A DNA stretch of 64,000 nt from Arcobacter defluvii (GCF_013201725.1 NZ_CP053835.1:1302001-1366000); one strand, 5' to 3'; shown: positions 32,852 to 43,179, counted from the first letter of the stretch. Notes: generated by a model from the letters alone, not told the origin. Translations and numbers: made by a program.

Positions 32852-33916
32852 TTGGAAGAAAAATCACTAATTTCATATTTTTATGGTTTTTTTGTAGTTT
32901 GGTTTGTTGCAACTATTTTACTTTATCTTTACGGAGGTTTTTTTGCTGTTTATCAAGGTACAGTTTTATCTGTACTTGAATTGTCGCTTTCTTTTGATAA
33001 TGCAGTTGTAAATGCAACAATTTTAGCAACAATGGCTGTTATTTGGAGAAAAAGATTTCTTATTTGGGGTATGATTATTGCTGTATTTGGAGTAAGATTT
33101 ATTTTCCCTATCTTAATAGTTTATTTCTCAACTTCAATGGGAATAATAGATTCTTTTAATCTTTCTATAACTAATCCAGATGAATATGAAAAAATTATTC
33201 AAAGTTCTCATCATGTAATTATGTCTTTTGGTGGAATGTTTTTATTAATGCTCTTTTTAAAATTTCTTTTCAATGAAAATAAAGATTTATACTGGATAAA
33301 ATTTATAGAAAAATTTGCAAGTAAAATATCAAAAAAGGGTGATATAAAAATTATTTTCATTCTATTTCTAATGTTAGGAATTACATATATAGCACCAAAT
33401 AATGTTGTAATGGGTGATAGTATGATTGCTGTAAATAAAATTGAGATTTTAGCACCGATGTTAATAGGATTAATAGCTTTTTATTTAATAGAGTTTTTTA
33501 AGAGTTTTATGGAAACAAATAGTGATAAAAATTCTAATATTACTCAAGTAAGTGGTGGATTTATCTCATTTATATATCTTGAAACTATTGATATGTCTTT
33601 TTCTTTAGATGGAGTTTTAGGAGCATTTGCTGTTACTCAAAATATTATAATAATTATGCTAGGTTTAGGCATTGGTGCAATGGCTGTTAGATCTTTAACT
33701 ATTTATATGGTAGATAAAGATGTTGTATCAAAATATATTTATCTTGAGCATGGTGCAATGTGGTCTATTGGTTTTTTAGCACTTTCTATGATAGTTCAAA
33801 TTTTTTATCATCTACCTTCGATGCTTGTAACTACCTTTGCTATAGTTCCAATTTCTTTAGCCTTTATTCAATCTATTTATAAAAATAGAGAATTTATTTT
33901 AGATTCTAAGGATTAA
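32852..33916 (+). CDS. DUF475/TerC-like integral membrane protein
   Basis: 354 aa with about nine hydrophobic helices. The pairs ELSLSFDNAVVNATIL and IYLETIDMSFSLDGVLGAFA are the repeated acidic signatures of the DUF475/TerC superfamily, thought to be metal exporters. Starts at TTG 32852 after AGAGG. Monocistronic in appearance, 33 bases after motB. Ion specificity unknown. Confidence 0.85.
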   Translation: MEEKSLISYFYGFFVVWFVATILLYLYGGFFAVYQGTVLSVLELSLSFDNAVVNATILATMAVIWRKRFLIWGMIIAVFGVRFIFPILIVYFSTSMGIIDSFNLSITNPDEYEKIIQSSHHVIMSFGGMFLLMLFLKFLFNENKDLYWIKFIEKFASKISKKGDIKIIFILFLMLGITYIAPNNVVMGDSMIAVNKIEILAPMLIGLIAFYLIEFFKSFMETNSDKNSNITQVSGGFISFIYLETIDMSFSLDGVLGAFAVTQNIIIIMLGLGIGAMAVRSLTIYMVDKDVVSKYIYLEHGAMWSIGFLALSMIVQIFYHLPSMLVTTFAIVPISLAFIQSIYKNREFILDSKD

Positions 33917-34117
33917 TTTTTATTTTATAGAGTTATTTTATATAAATGAAGCAATATTAGACTATAAATATAGCACTATAAAACAATAAACTTATCACAA
34001 AATAAGAAGACCTATTTTCTAAAATAAAATACAATACATTTTTAAAATACTTAGAAAAATTGTTGTTAAAATAACAAAATTTTTTAGCAACAACTACAAA
34101 AACACAAAAGGAAACAA

Positions 34118-35500
34118 ATGCTAAAAATATTTTTAGGATTATTTTTAACTATAGTGCATCTATTTGCAAATAGTTCAGAATCTAGTGAATCTTTCCCTGA
34201 CCTTACAATGACTTGGGTAGGAATAAGTTCTCTTTTTATATTTGTTATTGGTTACTACTTTATAGCAGCTGAAGATAAATATCATGTTGATAAAGCTAAA
34301 CCAGCTTTATTTATTGGAACATTTATGTTTATGTTAATTGGTTTATATTATGTATTAAATGACTTAGATATAAATATTTTAAGTAATGATATGAATCATT
34401 TGATTTTAGAAATTGCAGGGATTTTCTTCTTCTTATATGTTGCTATGACTTATATTGAAACATTAATTTCAATGGGAGTATTTGATAGATTAAAATATAA
34501 TCTTATTTCAAAAGGTTATACATATAGAAAACTGTTTTGGATTACAGGATTTTTAGCATTTTTTATCTCTCCTGTTGCAGATAATTTAACTACGGCACTT
34601 ATTTTATCAACAGTTTTAATTACAATAGATAGAAATAAAAAAGAATTTTTAGTTCCAGGTGCAATTAATATTGTTGTTGCAGCAAATGCAGGAGGTGCTT
34701 GGTCTCCATTTGGTGATATTACAACACTTATGGTTTGGACAGCAGGAAAAGGTGATTTTACTGATTTCTTTTATTTATTTCCATCAGCATTCTTAGGATT
34801 TCTAGTAACTGCGATACTATTATCTTCTTTTGTTCCAAATTCAAAACCTCAATTTGATGCTTCAAAAGAGAAAAAACCAGAATTAATGACAGGTGCAACT
34901 GTAGTAATTGCTCTTGGGATTTTAACAATTATTTTAGCTGTAATTTCTCATCAAGTTTTCCATTTCCCTGCAATGTGGGGTATGTTATTTGGTTTAGCAT
35001 TACTTAAACTTTATACAATTAGAATTATCAAAAAATATAATAGTCCTTTAAATATTTTCCATGCAATAGCAAAAATAGAGAATAATACGTTACTTTTCTT
35101 TTTTGGTATTTTAGCTGCTGTTGGAGCTTTATATTTTATTGGATGGTTACATTTGGCAGTTGTTGTTTATGAACCTGATATGTTAGGTGCATCTTGGGCA
35201 AATATTGCAGTTGGATTTTTATCTGCTTTTGTAGATAATGTTCCAGTAATGAGTGCTGTTTTAAAAGCTAATCCTCAAATGGGATTAGATCAATGGATGT
35301 TAGTTACATTAACAGCTGGAATTGGTGGTTCTTTAATCTCTTTTGGATCAGCAGCTGGTGTTGGTGTTATGGGAAAAATGGCTGGAATTTATACTTTTGC
35401 TAGTCATATGAAATATGCATGGACAGTATTTTTAGGGTATGTTGTTTCTGTTGCTATTTGGTATTTTCAATATGAAATGTTAGGAATTAAACATTACTAA
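34118..35500 (+). CDS. nhaD: NhaD-type Na+/H+ antiporter
   Basis: 460 aa with about 12-13 transmembrane helices; segments SPVADNLTTALILST, AANAGGAWSPFGDITTLM and SAFVDNVPVMSAVL are the conserved NhaD/arsB-like motifs. Extrudes sodium in exchange for protons. AAAGGA precedes ATG 34118. Its terminator is shared with the convergent sodium channel gene. Confidence 0.9.
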   Translation: MLKIFLGLFLTIVHLFANSSESSESFPDLTMTWVGISSLFIFVIGYYFIAAEDKYHVDKAKPALFIGTFMFMLIGLYYVLNDLDINILSNDMNHLILEIAGIFFFLYVAMTYIETLISMGVFDRLKYNLISKGYTYRKLFWITGFLAFFISPVADNLTTALILSTVLITIDRNKKEFLVPGAINIVVAANAGGAWSPFGDITTLMVWTAGKGDFTDFFYLFPSAFLGFLVTAILLSSFVPNSKPQFDASKEKKPELMTGATVVIALGILTIILAVISHQVFHFPAMWGMLFGLALLKLYTIRIIKKYNSPLNIFHAIAKIENNTLLFFFGILAAVGALYFIGWLHLAVVVYEPDMLGASWANIAVGFLSAFVDNVPVMSAVLKANPQMGLDQWMLVTLTAGIGGSLISFGSAAGVGVMGKMAGIYTFASHMKYAWTVFLGYVVSVAIWYFQYEMLGIKHY

Positions 35501-35507
35501 TATTGAT

Positions 35508-35535
35508 AAAAGATATAGGTTCTCCTATATCTTTT
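35508..35535. terminator. Bidirectional terminator between nhaD and the sodium channel gene
   Basis: Perfect 12-bp stem AAAAGATATAGG (35508-35519) with CCTATATCTTTT (35524-35535). Confidence 0.85.
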
Positions 35536-36337
35536 ATTTGTTTATATTATTTTTTAATAGTAATTTTACTTCTATTATTTCATCTCTTAATTTTTTTATT
35601 TCATCGTGTATATGTGATTCATTTGAATGAACCTCATTTATAATATTATCTTCTTCATCTTTATTTAGAATCGCCATTGCATCTACGATAATAGCTACAA
35701 CTAGATTTATCATTACAAAAGTAACAACAAAAATAAATGGTACAAAGAAAATCCAAGCATAAGGATAAACTTCCATTATTGGTCTTACTATTCCCATAGA
35801 CCAAGATTCCAAAGTCATTATTTGGAAAAGTGTGTAAAAAGATTCTCCTAAAGTTCCAAACCATTGTGGGAAACTTTGCGCAAAAAGATGAGTTGACATA
35901 ATTGCAAATACATAAAAAAATAGAGTCATTAAAGCAACTACACTTAACATTCCCGGAATTACACTAATTAATGCTGTCACAATTTTTCTCATTTGAGGAA
36001 CAACAGTTATTAATCTAAATAATCTAAGAACTCTTAAAACTCTTAATATTTCAAAACCTGGATTTAAAGGAATCAATGAAATAGCAACTATTGTAAAATC
36101 AAATATACTCCAAGAATCTTTGAAAAAAGATACTCTATGAACATAAATTCTAAGTATTATTTCTATTGTAAAAATAGTAATAACCATTTGATTAAACAAT
36201 GAAGTATAAGTTTCAAAACTAGACATAAAATCTTTTGAAGTTTCTAAACCCATTGTTATACCATTTATAATGATTAAATAAGTAATAAATTTTGAGAAAA
36301 AACTACTTTCAATGAAAATTTTAATTTTGTTATACAT
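35534..36337 (-). CDS. Bacterial voltage-gated sodium channel, NavAb-like
   Basis: 267 aa, six transmembrane helices. The S4 voltage sensor ([13 protein letters not shown]) has the repeated arginines and the selectivity filter is TLESWSM, as in NavAb. The N-terminal segment [13 protein letters not shown], the S3 region and the C-terminal coiled coil also follow NavAb very closely, more than any other bacterial channel I know. Tetramers conduct Na+. This is the best taxonomic marker in the window. Confidence 0.95.
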   Translation of the reverse strand: MYNKIKIFIESSFFSKFITYLIIINGITMGLETSKDFMSSFETYTSLFNQMVITIFTIEIILRIYVHRVSFFKDSWSIFDFTIVAISLIPLNPGFEILRVLRVLRLFRLITVVPQMRKIVTALISVIPGMLSVVALMTLFFYVFAIMSTHLFAQSFPQWFGTLGESFYTLFQIMTLESWSMGIVRPIMEVYPYAWIFFVPFIFVVTFVMINLVVAIIVDAMAILNKDEEDNIINEVHSNESHIHDEIKKLRDEIIEVKLLLKNNINK

Positions 36338-36410
36338 ATCACTCCCAAATTAAGTTAAAATTTTTTTGCAATCATAACCAAAAATTTGTAAAGAAAATAT
36401 GTATTAAAAT

Positions 36411-37523
36411 TTAAATAGTTTTATTTTTCAGTTCTCTTATAATCTCTTTTATTCTAAATGAGATATAATTATCTAAAATTTGATGATCTTGTTCATCTAA
36501 TTTAAACTTTAAAAGTATTTTTTCTCCATCAACTGTGTAAAACATCTCTTTAACAAAAGCATTAGTTCTAATGATATAATTTGGATTATTTGCAATCTTA
36601 TTATTAATATGGCAATTTATAGCAATTTTTGCATTTGAATGAATCTTTAATTCGGGATTTAGTTCTTTTGAAATACATAATACGTGATCAATAGAAATAT
36701 TTATAATATCAACTTTTATAAGTTTATTATTTATTTCAATGATAACATTTGAATTCTTTTTAGGATCAACTCTTGGTTTTTTTCTGTGATGAACATAGGA
36801 ATCTATAAGATTGTTGTACATCAAATCTATTTCATTTTTTTCATAATCAAAAAATTTTGTAATAGTTAATATTTCAACACCTAAATGTTTAGAAGAGATA
36901 ACTACATGATCATTTATTTTTATAGTTTTTAATTGAGTATTATCAATTTTTATTTTGATTATTTCATCATTAAAATCCAAAATTTCAGCAGCTCGAATAA
37001 TTGCTATTCCTTTAAAATGATTGACTAATTTAATATTTGGTTGCTCATCTTTTAAAAATTTTAAACAATCAATTACATCAAATTTATTTTTATTTTCATT
37101 AAATTTATTACTATTATTCATCAAAAGTTTTTTAACAGAAACTTTTAAAAAATCTTTTAAATCTTGTTCATTACTATTACAACACATAAAACCTGTAATA
37201 TTATATTTAAAACATTTCATTAAAATATCATAATCAACATATTTAGAAAATATAATTACTTTTATCAATGGATTTATTACATGCACATCTTTTACAAATA
37301 AAAATGTAGATTCAATATCATAAATATCATTGTCAAATAATAAAATATCAAAATTATTACTATCTAATTCTGATAAAAACTTTTTTTGACAATCATATAT
37401 TTTTATTTCTTTGAAAATTGAATAAAGATAATCACCATATTTGTTTGTTATTGAATTGTCTTTTTCAATAATAACCAAATTTAATTTCTTTGTGAAGTAT
37501 GTTAGTAAAAAAACATTTAACAC
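36411..37523 (-). CDS. Degenerate receiver plus PilZ-like domain protein
   Basis: 370 aa. N-terminal region (LVIIEKDNS, then ILLFDNDIYD and KVIIFSKYVD) has the strand order of a receiver domain. The C-terminus has the c-di-GMP RxxxR motif (HHRKKPR) and NISIDH, where the usual glycine of (D/N)xSxxG is replaced by His. The end (LDNYISFRIKEIIREL) is typical of PilZ proteins of this group. Likely a c-di-GMP effector. An FNR-type site lies 63-76 bases upstream. Confidence 0.65.
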   Translation of the reverse strand: MLNVFLLTYFTKKLNLVIIEKDNSITNKYGDYLYSIFKEIKIYDCQKKFLSELDSNNFDILLFDNDIYDIESTFLFVKDVHVINPLIKVIIFSKYVDYDILMKCFKYNITGFMCCNSNEQDLKDFLKVSVKKLLMNNSNKFNENKNKFDVIDCLKFLKDEQPNIKLVNHFKGIAIIRAAEILDFNDEIIKIKIDNTQLKTIKINDHVVISSKHLGVEILTITKFFDYEKNEIDLMYNNLIDSYVHHRKKPRVDPKKNSNVIIEINNKLIKVDIINISIDHVLCISKELNPELKIHSNAKIAINCHINNKIANNPNYIIRTNAFVKEMFYTVDGEKILLKFKLDEQDHQILDNYISFRIKEIIRELKNKTI

Positions 37524-37585
37524 TAAATTTCCTAAAGTTAGATTTTATTAATATTAAATTTTAACTTTTTTTAGTGAACTTTTAA

Positions 37586-37599
37586 TTGATTTAAATCAA
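37586..37599 (-). promoter_or_regulatory. FNR/CRP-type box
   Basis: TTGATTTAAATCAA, a perfect TTGAT-N4-ATCAA palindrome, lies upstream of the REC-PilZ gene and overlaps the 3' end of the AraC gene. The consensus belongs to FNR-type regulators; which protein binds it here is unknown. Confidence 0.5.
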
Positions 37600-38438
37600 T
37601 AGATTATTTTTGATTTATTGCATAAACCTTTATATTGAGGATATAAATCAATATTTTTAAGAAATTTACTAGGTGTTTCATTGCAAAATGATTTAAATTC
37701 TCTAATAAAATGTGATTGGTCAGAAAAGTTATATTCTAAAGCTAATTCACAATATTCAAGATTGAATTGTCTAAATTTCATATATTCTAAAACAGAATAA
37801 AATCTTCCTAATCTACTTAAATTTTGTGGAGTTAATCCTGTATAATTTTTTACTTTTCTCTCTATTTGTCGAATTGATAAATTTTGAGAATGAAAAAAAT
37901 CATCTAAATTTCCATTTTTGTAAAGAATACTTAAGTTATAAATTAGCTCGTCTGGATAAAAATTATTTCTAGTAAATAAATTAGTTAAGAAATTATTTAT
38001 TTCTAAATATAACTTTAAATCATCATTTTTAATTTCATAAAGTTTTTCTAATATAGTTCTATCAAAATTTATTGAAATATCATCAAAAGTATAAACTTTA
38101 TTTTTAAATTCATTTACTGGAAAATTAAAAAGTTTAAAAAAAACACTTGGTTTTAATTGAATATCAATAACTTTTATATTATTTGACATACTTATTTTGT
38201 ATGGTTTATAAATCGGAGGAACAATATAAATACCATTAGTTAATATACTATCAAAATATTCATTTCCATGGCTAAAATCAATTATACCTTCAAATACCAT
38301 TAAAATAGTTGCACATCCATCAGGTATAAAAATTGTATCTAAAAAATTTTTGCCTGTTCCATTTGCTTCTAAAAACCAATATACTTTTATCCATTGTTCT
38401 AATTTGCAGTTTGGTATAAACATTTTAGACGAGTACAT
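37596..38438 (-). CDS. qhpR: AraC-family regulator, probable QhpR
   Basis: 280 aa. An N-terminal ligand-type region (IFIPDGCATILMVFEG and NGIYIVPPIYKPY, the DUF6597 pattern) precedes a C-terminal AraC helix-turn-helix pair (SIRQIERKVKNYTGLTPQNLSRL, then FSDQSHFIREFKSFCNETPSKF). It diverges from qhpA. In Paracoccus the amine dehydrogenase operon is activated by the AraC protein QhpR, so the same role is inferred. Confidence 0.75.
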   Translation of the reverse strand: MYSSKMFIPNCKLEQWIKVYWFLEANGTGKNFLDTIFIPDGCATILMVFEGIIDFSHGNEYFDSILTNGIYIVPPIYKPYKISMSNNIKVIDIQLKPSVFFKLFNFPVNEFKNKVYTFDDISINFDRTILEKLYEIKNDDLKLYLEINNFLTNLFTRNNFYPDELIYNLSILYKNGNLDDFFHSQNLSIRQIERKVKNYTGLTPQNLSRLGRFYSVLEYMKFRQFNLEYCELALEYNFSDQSHFIREFKSFCNETPSKFLKNIDLYPQYKGLCNKSKIIY

Positions 38439-38724
38439 TTTTAATCCTTTCTTTATAATATTAATAAGAATGTATTCTAATATAAATAAAAAATTAACTT
38501 TCTATAAGAATGTTTAAAAAATTTATATAAAAAATAAAAATTAATTATTAAATTGTTAAAAATGTCGTTTTTATACTATATTTAATAATTAGTAACAATG
38601 TACTTTATATATGTATATAATTTATACATATATGTCGTTCTTTTTCTATACTAAAATCTTTATTATAACTATAATTCCTCTAATCAATTTAAATTGATTT
38701 ATATAAAAAAGGAGGAAAATAGTA
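38439..38724. promoter_or_regulatory. qhpR-qhpA divergent control region
   Basis: 286 non-coding bases. TGTCGTT occurs twice in direct orientation (38563-38569 and 38633-38639), exactly 70 bp apart, followed in both cases by T-rich sequence and TATACTA; these could be AraC half-sites. A perfect 18-bp palindrome AATCAATTTAAATTGATT lies at 38682-38699, just before the AAAAAGGAGG ribosome binding site of qhpA. Confidence 0.45.
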
Positions 38725-40308
38725 TTGAAAACTACATATTTAAATTCAATATGGAAAATAAGTATGGGATTTTTAATGTCAGCGGCAGCTCTTTACGGTA
38801 ATGAATTCCAAGAGGGTAAAAATATCATTGAAACAAAATGTGTTTCTTGTCATACAGGAAATATAAATGTAGGTTTAAGTCGTATAGAAGGACAAAGAAA
38901 AACCCCTGAAGGATGGTATATGACAATTTATAGAATGAAAAATCATGGCTTGTCAATAACAGATAGGGAAATCAAGTTTGCTGTTAAATATTTATCAGAT
39001 ATTCAAGGATTAAATTATCAAGAAACAATTCCTTATAGATACATTTTGGAACAAACACCAAATTATCAAGAAAAATACAGTACTCCATTATTGACTGAAA
39101 CATGTGCAAGATGTCATAGCGAAGCAAGAATAGGTATCCAAAGAAGAAATTTTACTGAATGGACAAAATTGGTAGATTTTCATATTGGTCAATTTCCTAC
39201 ATTAGAATTTCAAGCTTTATCAAGAGATAGAGATTGGGTTAATATTGCAAAAAATGAAGTTGTTCCATATTTATCAGAAAATTTTGGAAATGACAAAAAA
39301 TTTGAACTAAAAGCAATTGATTTTGAAGGTAGTTGGACTCTATTTGGACATAAACTTGGTGATGGTGATTTTAGTGCAACTTTAAAATTAACAAAAACAT
39401 CTAAAGATAATTATAGTTTAACATTAGATGGAAATTTTGTTGATGGTAGAGAGCTTAAAGCAACAGGAAATGCAATTGTTTATAGTGGATATGAATTTAG
39501 AGCTAAATTAGATGTAAATGGTATTTCATATAATCAAATATTTGCAGTAAATCCACAAACTTTACAATTAGCTGGAAGTATGTTTGAAACTTTACATCAT
39601 GAAGAATATTCTTTTGTAAAAGGTGCAAAAAATAGTGATAAAGAAACTTCAATTTTAGGTGTTTCACCAATTTCAGTAAAAGCTGGTAATAGCAAGACAA
39701 TAACAATTATTGGAAATAATTTAGATAAAAATATCAAATTATCAAATGGTTTAAAAATCAATAAAGTAGTTGAAAAATCATCAAATAAAGTAGTTTTAGA
39801 TGTGACTGCTAGTTCAAAATATGATGTAAAACAAATTGATTTGATTTTTGATTCTAAAACATTTGAAAAAGAGTTAGTAGTTTATAAAAAGATTGATGCT
39901 TTAAAAATAGTTCCAGATTATGCAATTTCAAGAGTTGGTGATGGTGGTGGCGCTATGCCAAAACAATATGCAAACTTTGAAGCAATTGGATTATTAGCAG
40001 GTACTGATGGAAAAATTGGAACGTCTGATGATATAAGTATTGGAAAAGTAAACGCAAAATGGAATATAGAGGCTTTTGATGAAAGAGCTATTGAAGATGA
40101 AGATGTTAAATATGTAGGAAAAATTGATGCATTTAGTGGGAAATTTACTCCATCATTTGCTGGACCAAATCCTTTACGAAAATTTAGTACAAATAATGCT
40201 GGAAATATAAAAGTTGTAGCAACTTATAAAGATGGTGTTGAAACATATAAAGCAGATTCTCATATGATGGTTACAGTTCAAAAATGGGTAAATCCTCCAA
40301 TTAATTAG
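38725..40308 (+). CDS. qhpA: Quinohemoprotein amine dehydrogenase alpha subunit
   Basis: 527 aa periplasmic subunit with two c-type hemes: CVSCH (39-43) and CARCH (127-131). A hydrophobic signal segment (MGFLMSAAALYG) precedes the first heme. The beta-sandwich domains follow (EGSWTLFGHKLGDGDFSATL; Ig-like GVSPISVKAGNSKTITI). It oxidises primary amines together with the gamma and beta subunits and passes electrons to cytochrome. TTG start with a strong AAGGAGG. First gene of the operon. Confidence 0.93.
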   Translation: MKTTYLNSIWKISMGFLMSAAALYGNEFQEGKNIIETKCVSCHTGNINVGLSRIEGQRKTPEGWYMTIYRMKNHGLSITDREIKFAVKYLSDIQGLNYQETIPYRYILEQTPNYQEKYSTPLLTETCARCHSEARIGIQRRNFTEWTKLVDFHIGQFPTLEFQALSRDRDWVNIAKNEVVPYLSENFGNDKKFELKAIDFEGSWTLFGHKLGDGDFSATLKLTKTSKDNYSLTLDGNFVDGRELKATGNAIVYSGYEFRAKLDVNGISYNQIFAVNPQTLQLAGSMFETLHHEEYSFVKGAKNSDKETSILGVSPISVKAGNSKTITIIGNNLDKNIKLSNGLKINKVVEKSSNKVVLDVTASSKYDVKQIDLIFDSKTFEKELVVYKKIDALKIVPDYAISRVGDGGGAMPKQYANFEAIGLLAGTDGKIGTSDDISIGKVNAKWNIEAFDERAIEDEDVKYVGKIDAFSGKFTPSFAGPNPLRKFSTNNAGNIKVVATYKDGVETYKADSHMMVTVQKWVNPPIN

Positions 40309-40317
40309 GAGTTAATT

Positions 40318-41718
40318 ATGAGTAATAATGAGTTTAAAGTAAATAGACAAAATTTTAGAATTGTTAAAAAAGATAATGAGAATTTACTTTTTCATGTACC
40401 AACAACTTCACTTTTTGAAATTGATGAAACAAATGAGAAGTTGTTAAATAGATTAGATAATAAAGAGTCTAAAATAACTGATTTTTCCAAAGAAGAATTA
40501 GTTGAGTTAGAAAAACTAAATATCATTGGAAATATCGAAAAACAAGAGTATATAGAAGTTAAAAACTTTCCTGCAACTACACTTATTTTAAATGTAGCAT
40601 CAGGTTGTAATCTTAGTTGTACTTATTGTTATAAAGCAGACTTAACTACTTTGAAAAATAGTGGAAATATGAGTTTTGAAACTGCAACTGCTGCAATTGA
40701 ACAGCTTTATGCAGGGGCAGCTAATCAAAAAGTTTATAATGTAACTTTTTTTGGTGGAGAGCCTTTGAGTAATTTTGCTTTGATTAAAGAAGTTACGACT
40801 TTTGCAGTTAAATTTTTCAAAGAGAAAAATGCACTTGTTGATTTTACAATGACAACAAACGCGACACTATTAACAAAAGAGATAATAGAGTTTTTAAAAG
40901 CTTTTAAGTTTGGAATTACAATTAGTATTGATGGACCAAAAGCAATACACAATAAAACTAGACTTACAAATGCTGGAACTGGAAGTTATGAAACAGTTAG
41001 AAAAAAAGTAGAGATGCTTTTAAGTTTATATAATGATAGACCAATAGGTGCAAGAGTAACACTAACGCGCGGAGTTACTCAGATTGAAGAGATTTGGGAC
41101 CATTTATATAATGAACTAAAATTTACAGAAGTTGGATTTGCACCAGCAACTGCAAGTGATAATGCTATGTTTAATCTAAGTGAATTTGAACTTTTAAAAG
41201 TATTTGAAGGTTTCAAAGAAATGGGAGAAAAATATATAAATTCAGCTTTAAAAGATGAATTTAATGGTTTTTCAAATCTACATAGATTACTTGGCGACAT
41301 TCATGCAGGAAGAAAGAAAAAACTTCCTTGTGGTGCAGGTGTTGGATTATTATCAGTTAGTTATGATGGAAATTTTGATTTATGCCATAGATTTACTGGA
41401 AGTGATTTTGGTAATTTTGGAAATATAAAAACAGGGCTTGATAAACCAAAACTATCAAATTTTATTGAAAAAAGATTAAATAAAAAAGATGGGGATTGTT
41501 CAACTTGTCATATTAGAAATCTATGTGCAGGAGGTTGTTATCATGAAAGTTATATTAGATACAACGACCCTACAAAAGCGGTGCTTCATTACTGCGATAT
41601 TATGAGAGACTGGATAGATTTTGGATTATATGCTTATTCAAAGATTAGAAATAATAATCCAAAGTTTTTTGATTTGTATTTTAAAGAAGAAAAAGGAGAT
41701 GTAAATGGGCTTATTTAA
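40318..41718 (+). CDS. qhpD: Radical SAM maturase for the amine dehydrogenase gamma subunit
   Basis: 466 aa. The CxxxCxxC cluster ([11 protein letters not shown], about residues 97-107) binds the radical iron-sulfur cluster; a SPASM region ([22 protein letters not shown] and [15 protein letters not shown]) holds further clusters. Known QhpD makes the thioether cross-links in the small subunit. It overlaps the next gene by 14 bases. Confidence 0.92.
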   Translation: MSNNEFKVNRQNFRIVKKDNENLLFHVPTTSLFEIDETNEKLLNRLDNKESKITDFSKEELVELEKLNIIGNIEKQEYIEVKNFPATTLILNVASGCNLSCTYCYKADLTTLKNSGNMSFETATAAIEQLYAGAANQKVYNVTFFGGEPLSNFALIKEVTTFAVKFFKEKNALVDFTMTTNATLLTKEIIEFLKAFKFGITISIDGPKAIHNKTRLTNAGTGSYETVRKKVEMLLSLYNDRPIGARVTLTRGVTQIEEIWDHLYNELKFTEVGFAPATASDNAMFNLSEFELLKVFEGFKEMGEKYINSALKDEFNGFSNLHRLLGDIHAGRKKKLPCGAGVGLLSVSYDGNFDLCHRFTGSDFGNFGNIKTGLDKPKLSNFIEKRLNKKDGDCSTCHIRNLCAGGCYHESYIRYNDPTKAVLHYCDIMRDWIDFGLYAYSKIRNNNPKFFDLYFKEEKGDVNGLI

Positions 41719-42025
41719 ACCTTTAAATCCAAAAGCAGATTTATTAAATAAATCTATAAAAGATGGAAGAGAAAAAGAAGTTGTTGCAATGCAAAGTATT
41801 GTTGGATGTTCTTCGACATTTGACCCAGGTTGGGAAGTTGATGCCTTTGGTGGAGTAGGGGGACTTTGTCAACCAATGGAAGCGGATCTTTATGGGTGTT
41901 CTGAACCTTGTTGGTGGCCAACACAAGTTCCAGATATCATAAGTAATCCAGAATGGAGTAAAGGTTCTCCATCAGCTGCAAAAGAGTGGAGAAATTTATC
42001 TTCAGTATATCCATTAGAAAAATAA
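41705..42025 (+). CDS. qhpC: Quinohemoprotein amine dehydrogenase gamma subunit (CTQ precursor)
   Basis: 106 aa. With a 28-residue leader removed, the cysteine, acid and tryptophan positions match the known subunit: C35-E44, C55-D61 and C69-D77 for the three thioethers, and C65-W71 for the cysteine tryptophylquinone cofactor (mature C7-E16, C27-D33, C41-D49, C37-W43). The leader ([20 protein letters not shown] and on) is normally cut by QhpE, which I do not find here. The overlap with qhpD suggests coupled synthesis. Confidence 0.93.
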   Translation: MGLFKPLNPKADLLNKSIKDGREKEVVAMQSIVGCSSTFDPGWEVDAFGGVGGLCQPMEADLYGCSEPCWWPTQVPDIISNPEWSKGSPSAAKEWRNLSSVYPLEK

Positions 42026-42042
42026 AGAGAGGAAATATTAAT

Positions 42043-43179
42043 ATGAAAAAAACTTCTTTAATAACAATATTTTTATTAGGCTTATTTATAGGTGGATGTA
42101 GTATAAATCAACCTATTATATCAGATAATAAAATTGAATATAAACAGTTAAAAAAAGATAGAGATTATATTATTTCAATAAGTAAAAAAAATGAACTTCA
42201 TATCATAGATGGGAAAACTGAAAAAGTGTATAAAACATGTAAATTAGAAGGAACTTTTAGCACAGCAGCGATGATTGTTTCTCCTGATGGAAGAAAAGTT
42301 TATGCATTACAAGATGCATGGCAAGCTATTTATGGCTATGATTTAAATAGTTGTGAGAATTTTTTTAGTGCAAAATTACATTCTGAAAATTTAAGAGCTC
42401 CATCAATTTTTTCTTTAGCATTAAGTAATGATGGAAAAGAATTATATTCTATATCTAATCCAACAAAAATATTAAATGATAGTTATGAAATTCAACAGCC
42501 AATATTTAAAACATTTGATACTTCATCTGGATTAAATGCTAAAGAAATAGATAGTTTTGAAGTTCCAAGACAAATTACAATAATGATGACATCAAGGGAT
42601 GGAACAATTTATGCAGCAGGACCAAATTTATATAAAATTAACCCTAAATCTCATAAAATTGATATTGCTAAAAAATTAAGAAATTGGGATAGACCTAATT
42701 ATTCGGTTCCTGATATTCTAGCTTTATGGCCATCTGGTCAAATATCTAATGAAATGTTACTTTTATACGTAGCATCAAAATATAGTGATGAAACAAAAAA
42801 AGTTGATACTGCTGAACAAGTTTGGGGTGCAACGAGAGTTAATTTAAATACTGGAGAAATAGAACAAGGTGATTTTGCACCTTTAGAAAATCTTATGTTT
42901 ACTGGAATGACAGATCCACTTGATTCAAATATTTTATATGGAGTTTTAACTGATTTAACAAAATTTGATAGAAAAAATCAAAAAGTTATTAAAAGAGTTT
43001 GGTTAGATCATACATATTATCAAATAAATTTTTCAACAGATGGTTCTAAAATTTATTTAGGTGGAACTTATAATGATATTGCAGTATATGATCCTAAAAC
43101 ATTAAAAAAATTAAATAATATTCAATTACCAGAAGGAGATGTTGCATTAGGTACAATGCAAGTGTTTAGAGTTAAATAA
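42043..43179 (+). CDS. qhpB: Quinohemoprotein amine dehydrogenase beta subunit
   Basis: 378 aa. ATG 42043 follows AGAGGAAA and is chosen over an upstream frame start at 41986. A lipoprotein-like signal (LLGLFIGGCS) precedes a seven-bladed propeller (repeats such as VSPDGRKVYAL and LSNDGKELYSI). The alpha-maturase-gamma-beta order matches known clusters. A lipobox suggests membrane anchoring, unlike the soluble Paracoccus form. Confidence 0.9.
   Translation: MKKTSLITIFLLGLFIGGCSINQPIISDNKIEYKQLKKDRDYIISISKKNELHIIDGKTEKVYKTCKLEGTFSTAAMIVSPDGRKVYALQDAWQAIYGYDLNSCENFFSAKLHSENLRAPSIFSLALSNDGKELYSISNPTKILNDSYEIQQPIFKTFDTSSGLNAKEIDSFEVPRQITIMMTSRDGTIYAAGPNLYKINPKSHKIDIAKKLRNWDRPNYSVPDILALWPSGQISNEMLLLYVASKYSDETKKVDTAEQVWGATRVNLNTGEIEQGDFAPLENLMFTGMTDPLDSNILYGVLTDLTKFDRKNQKVIKRVWLDHTYYQINFSTDGSKIYLGGTYNDIAVYDPKTLKKLNNIQLPEGDVALGTMQVFRVK

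Noticed and set aside
38682-38699. Palindrome AATCAATTTAAATTGATT as an FNR box
   Set aside because: The half-sites are in the reverse order (ATCAA then TTGAT), so it does not match the TTGAT-N4-ATCAA consensus.
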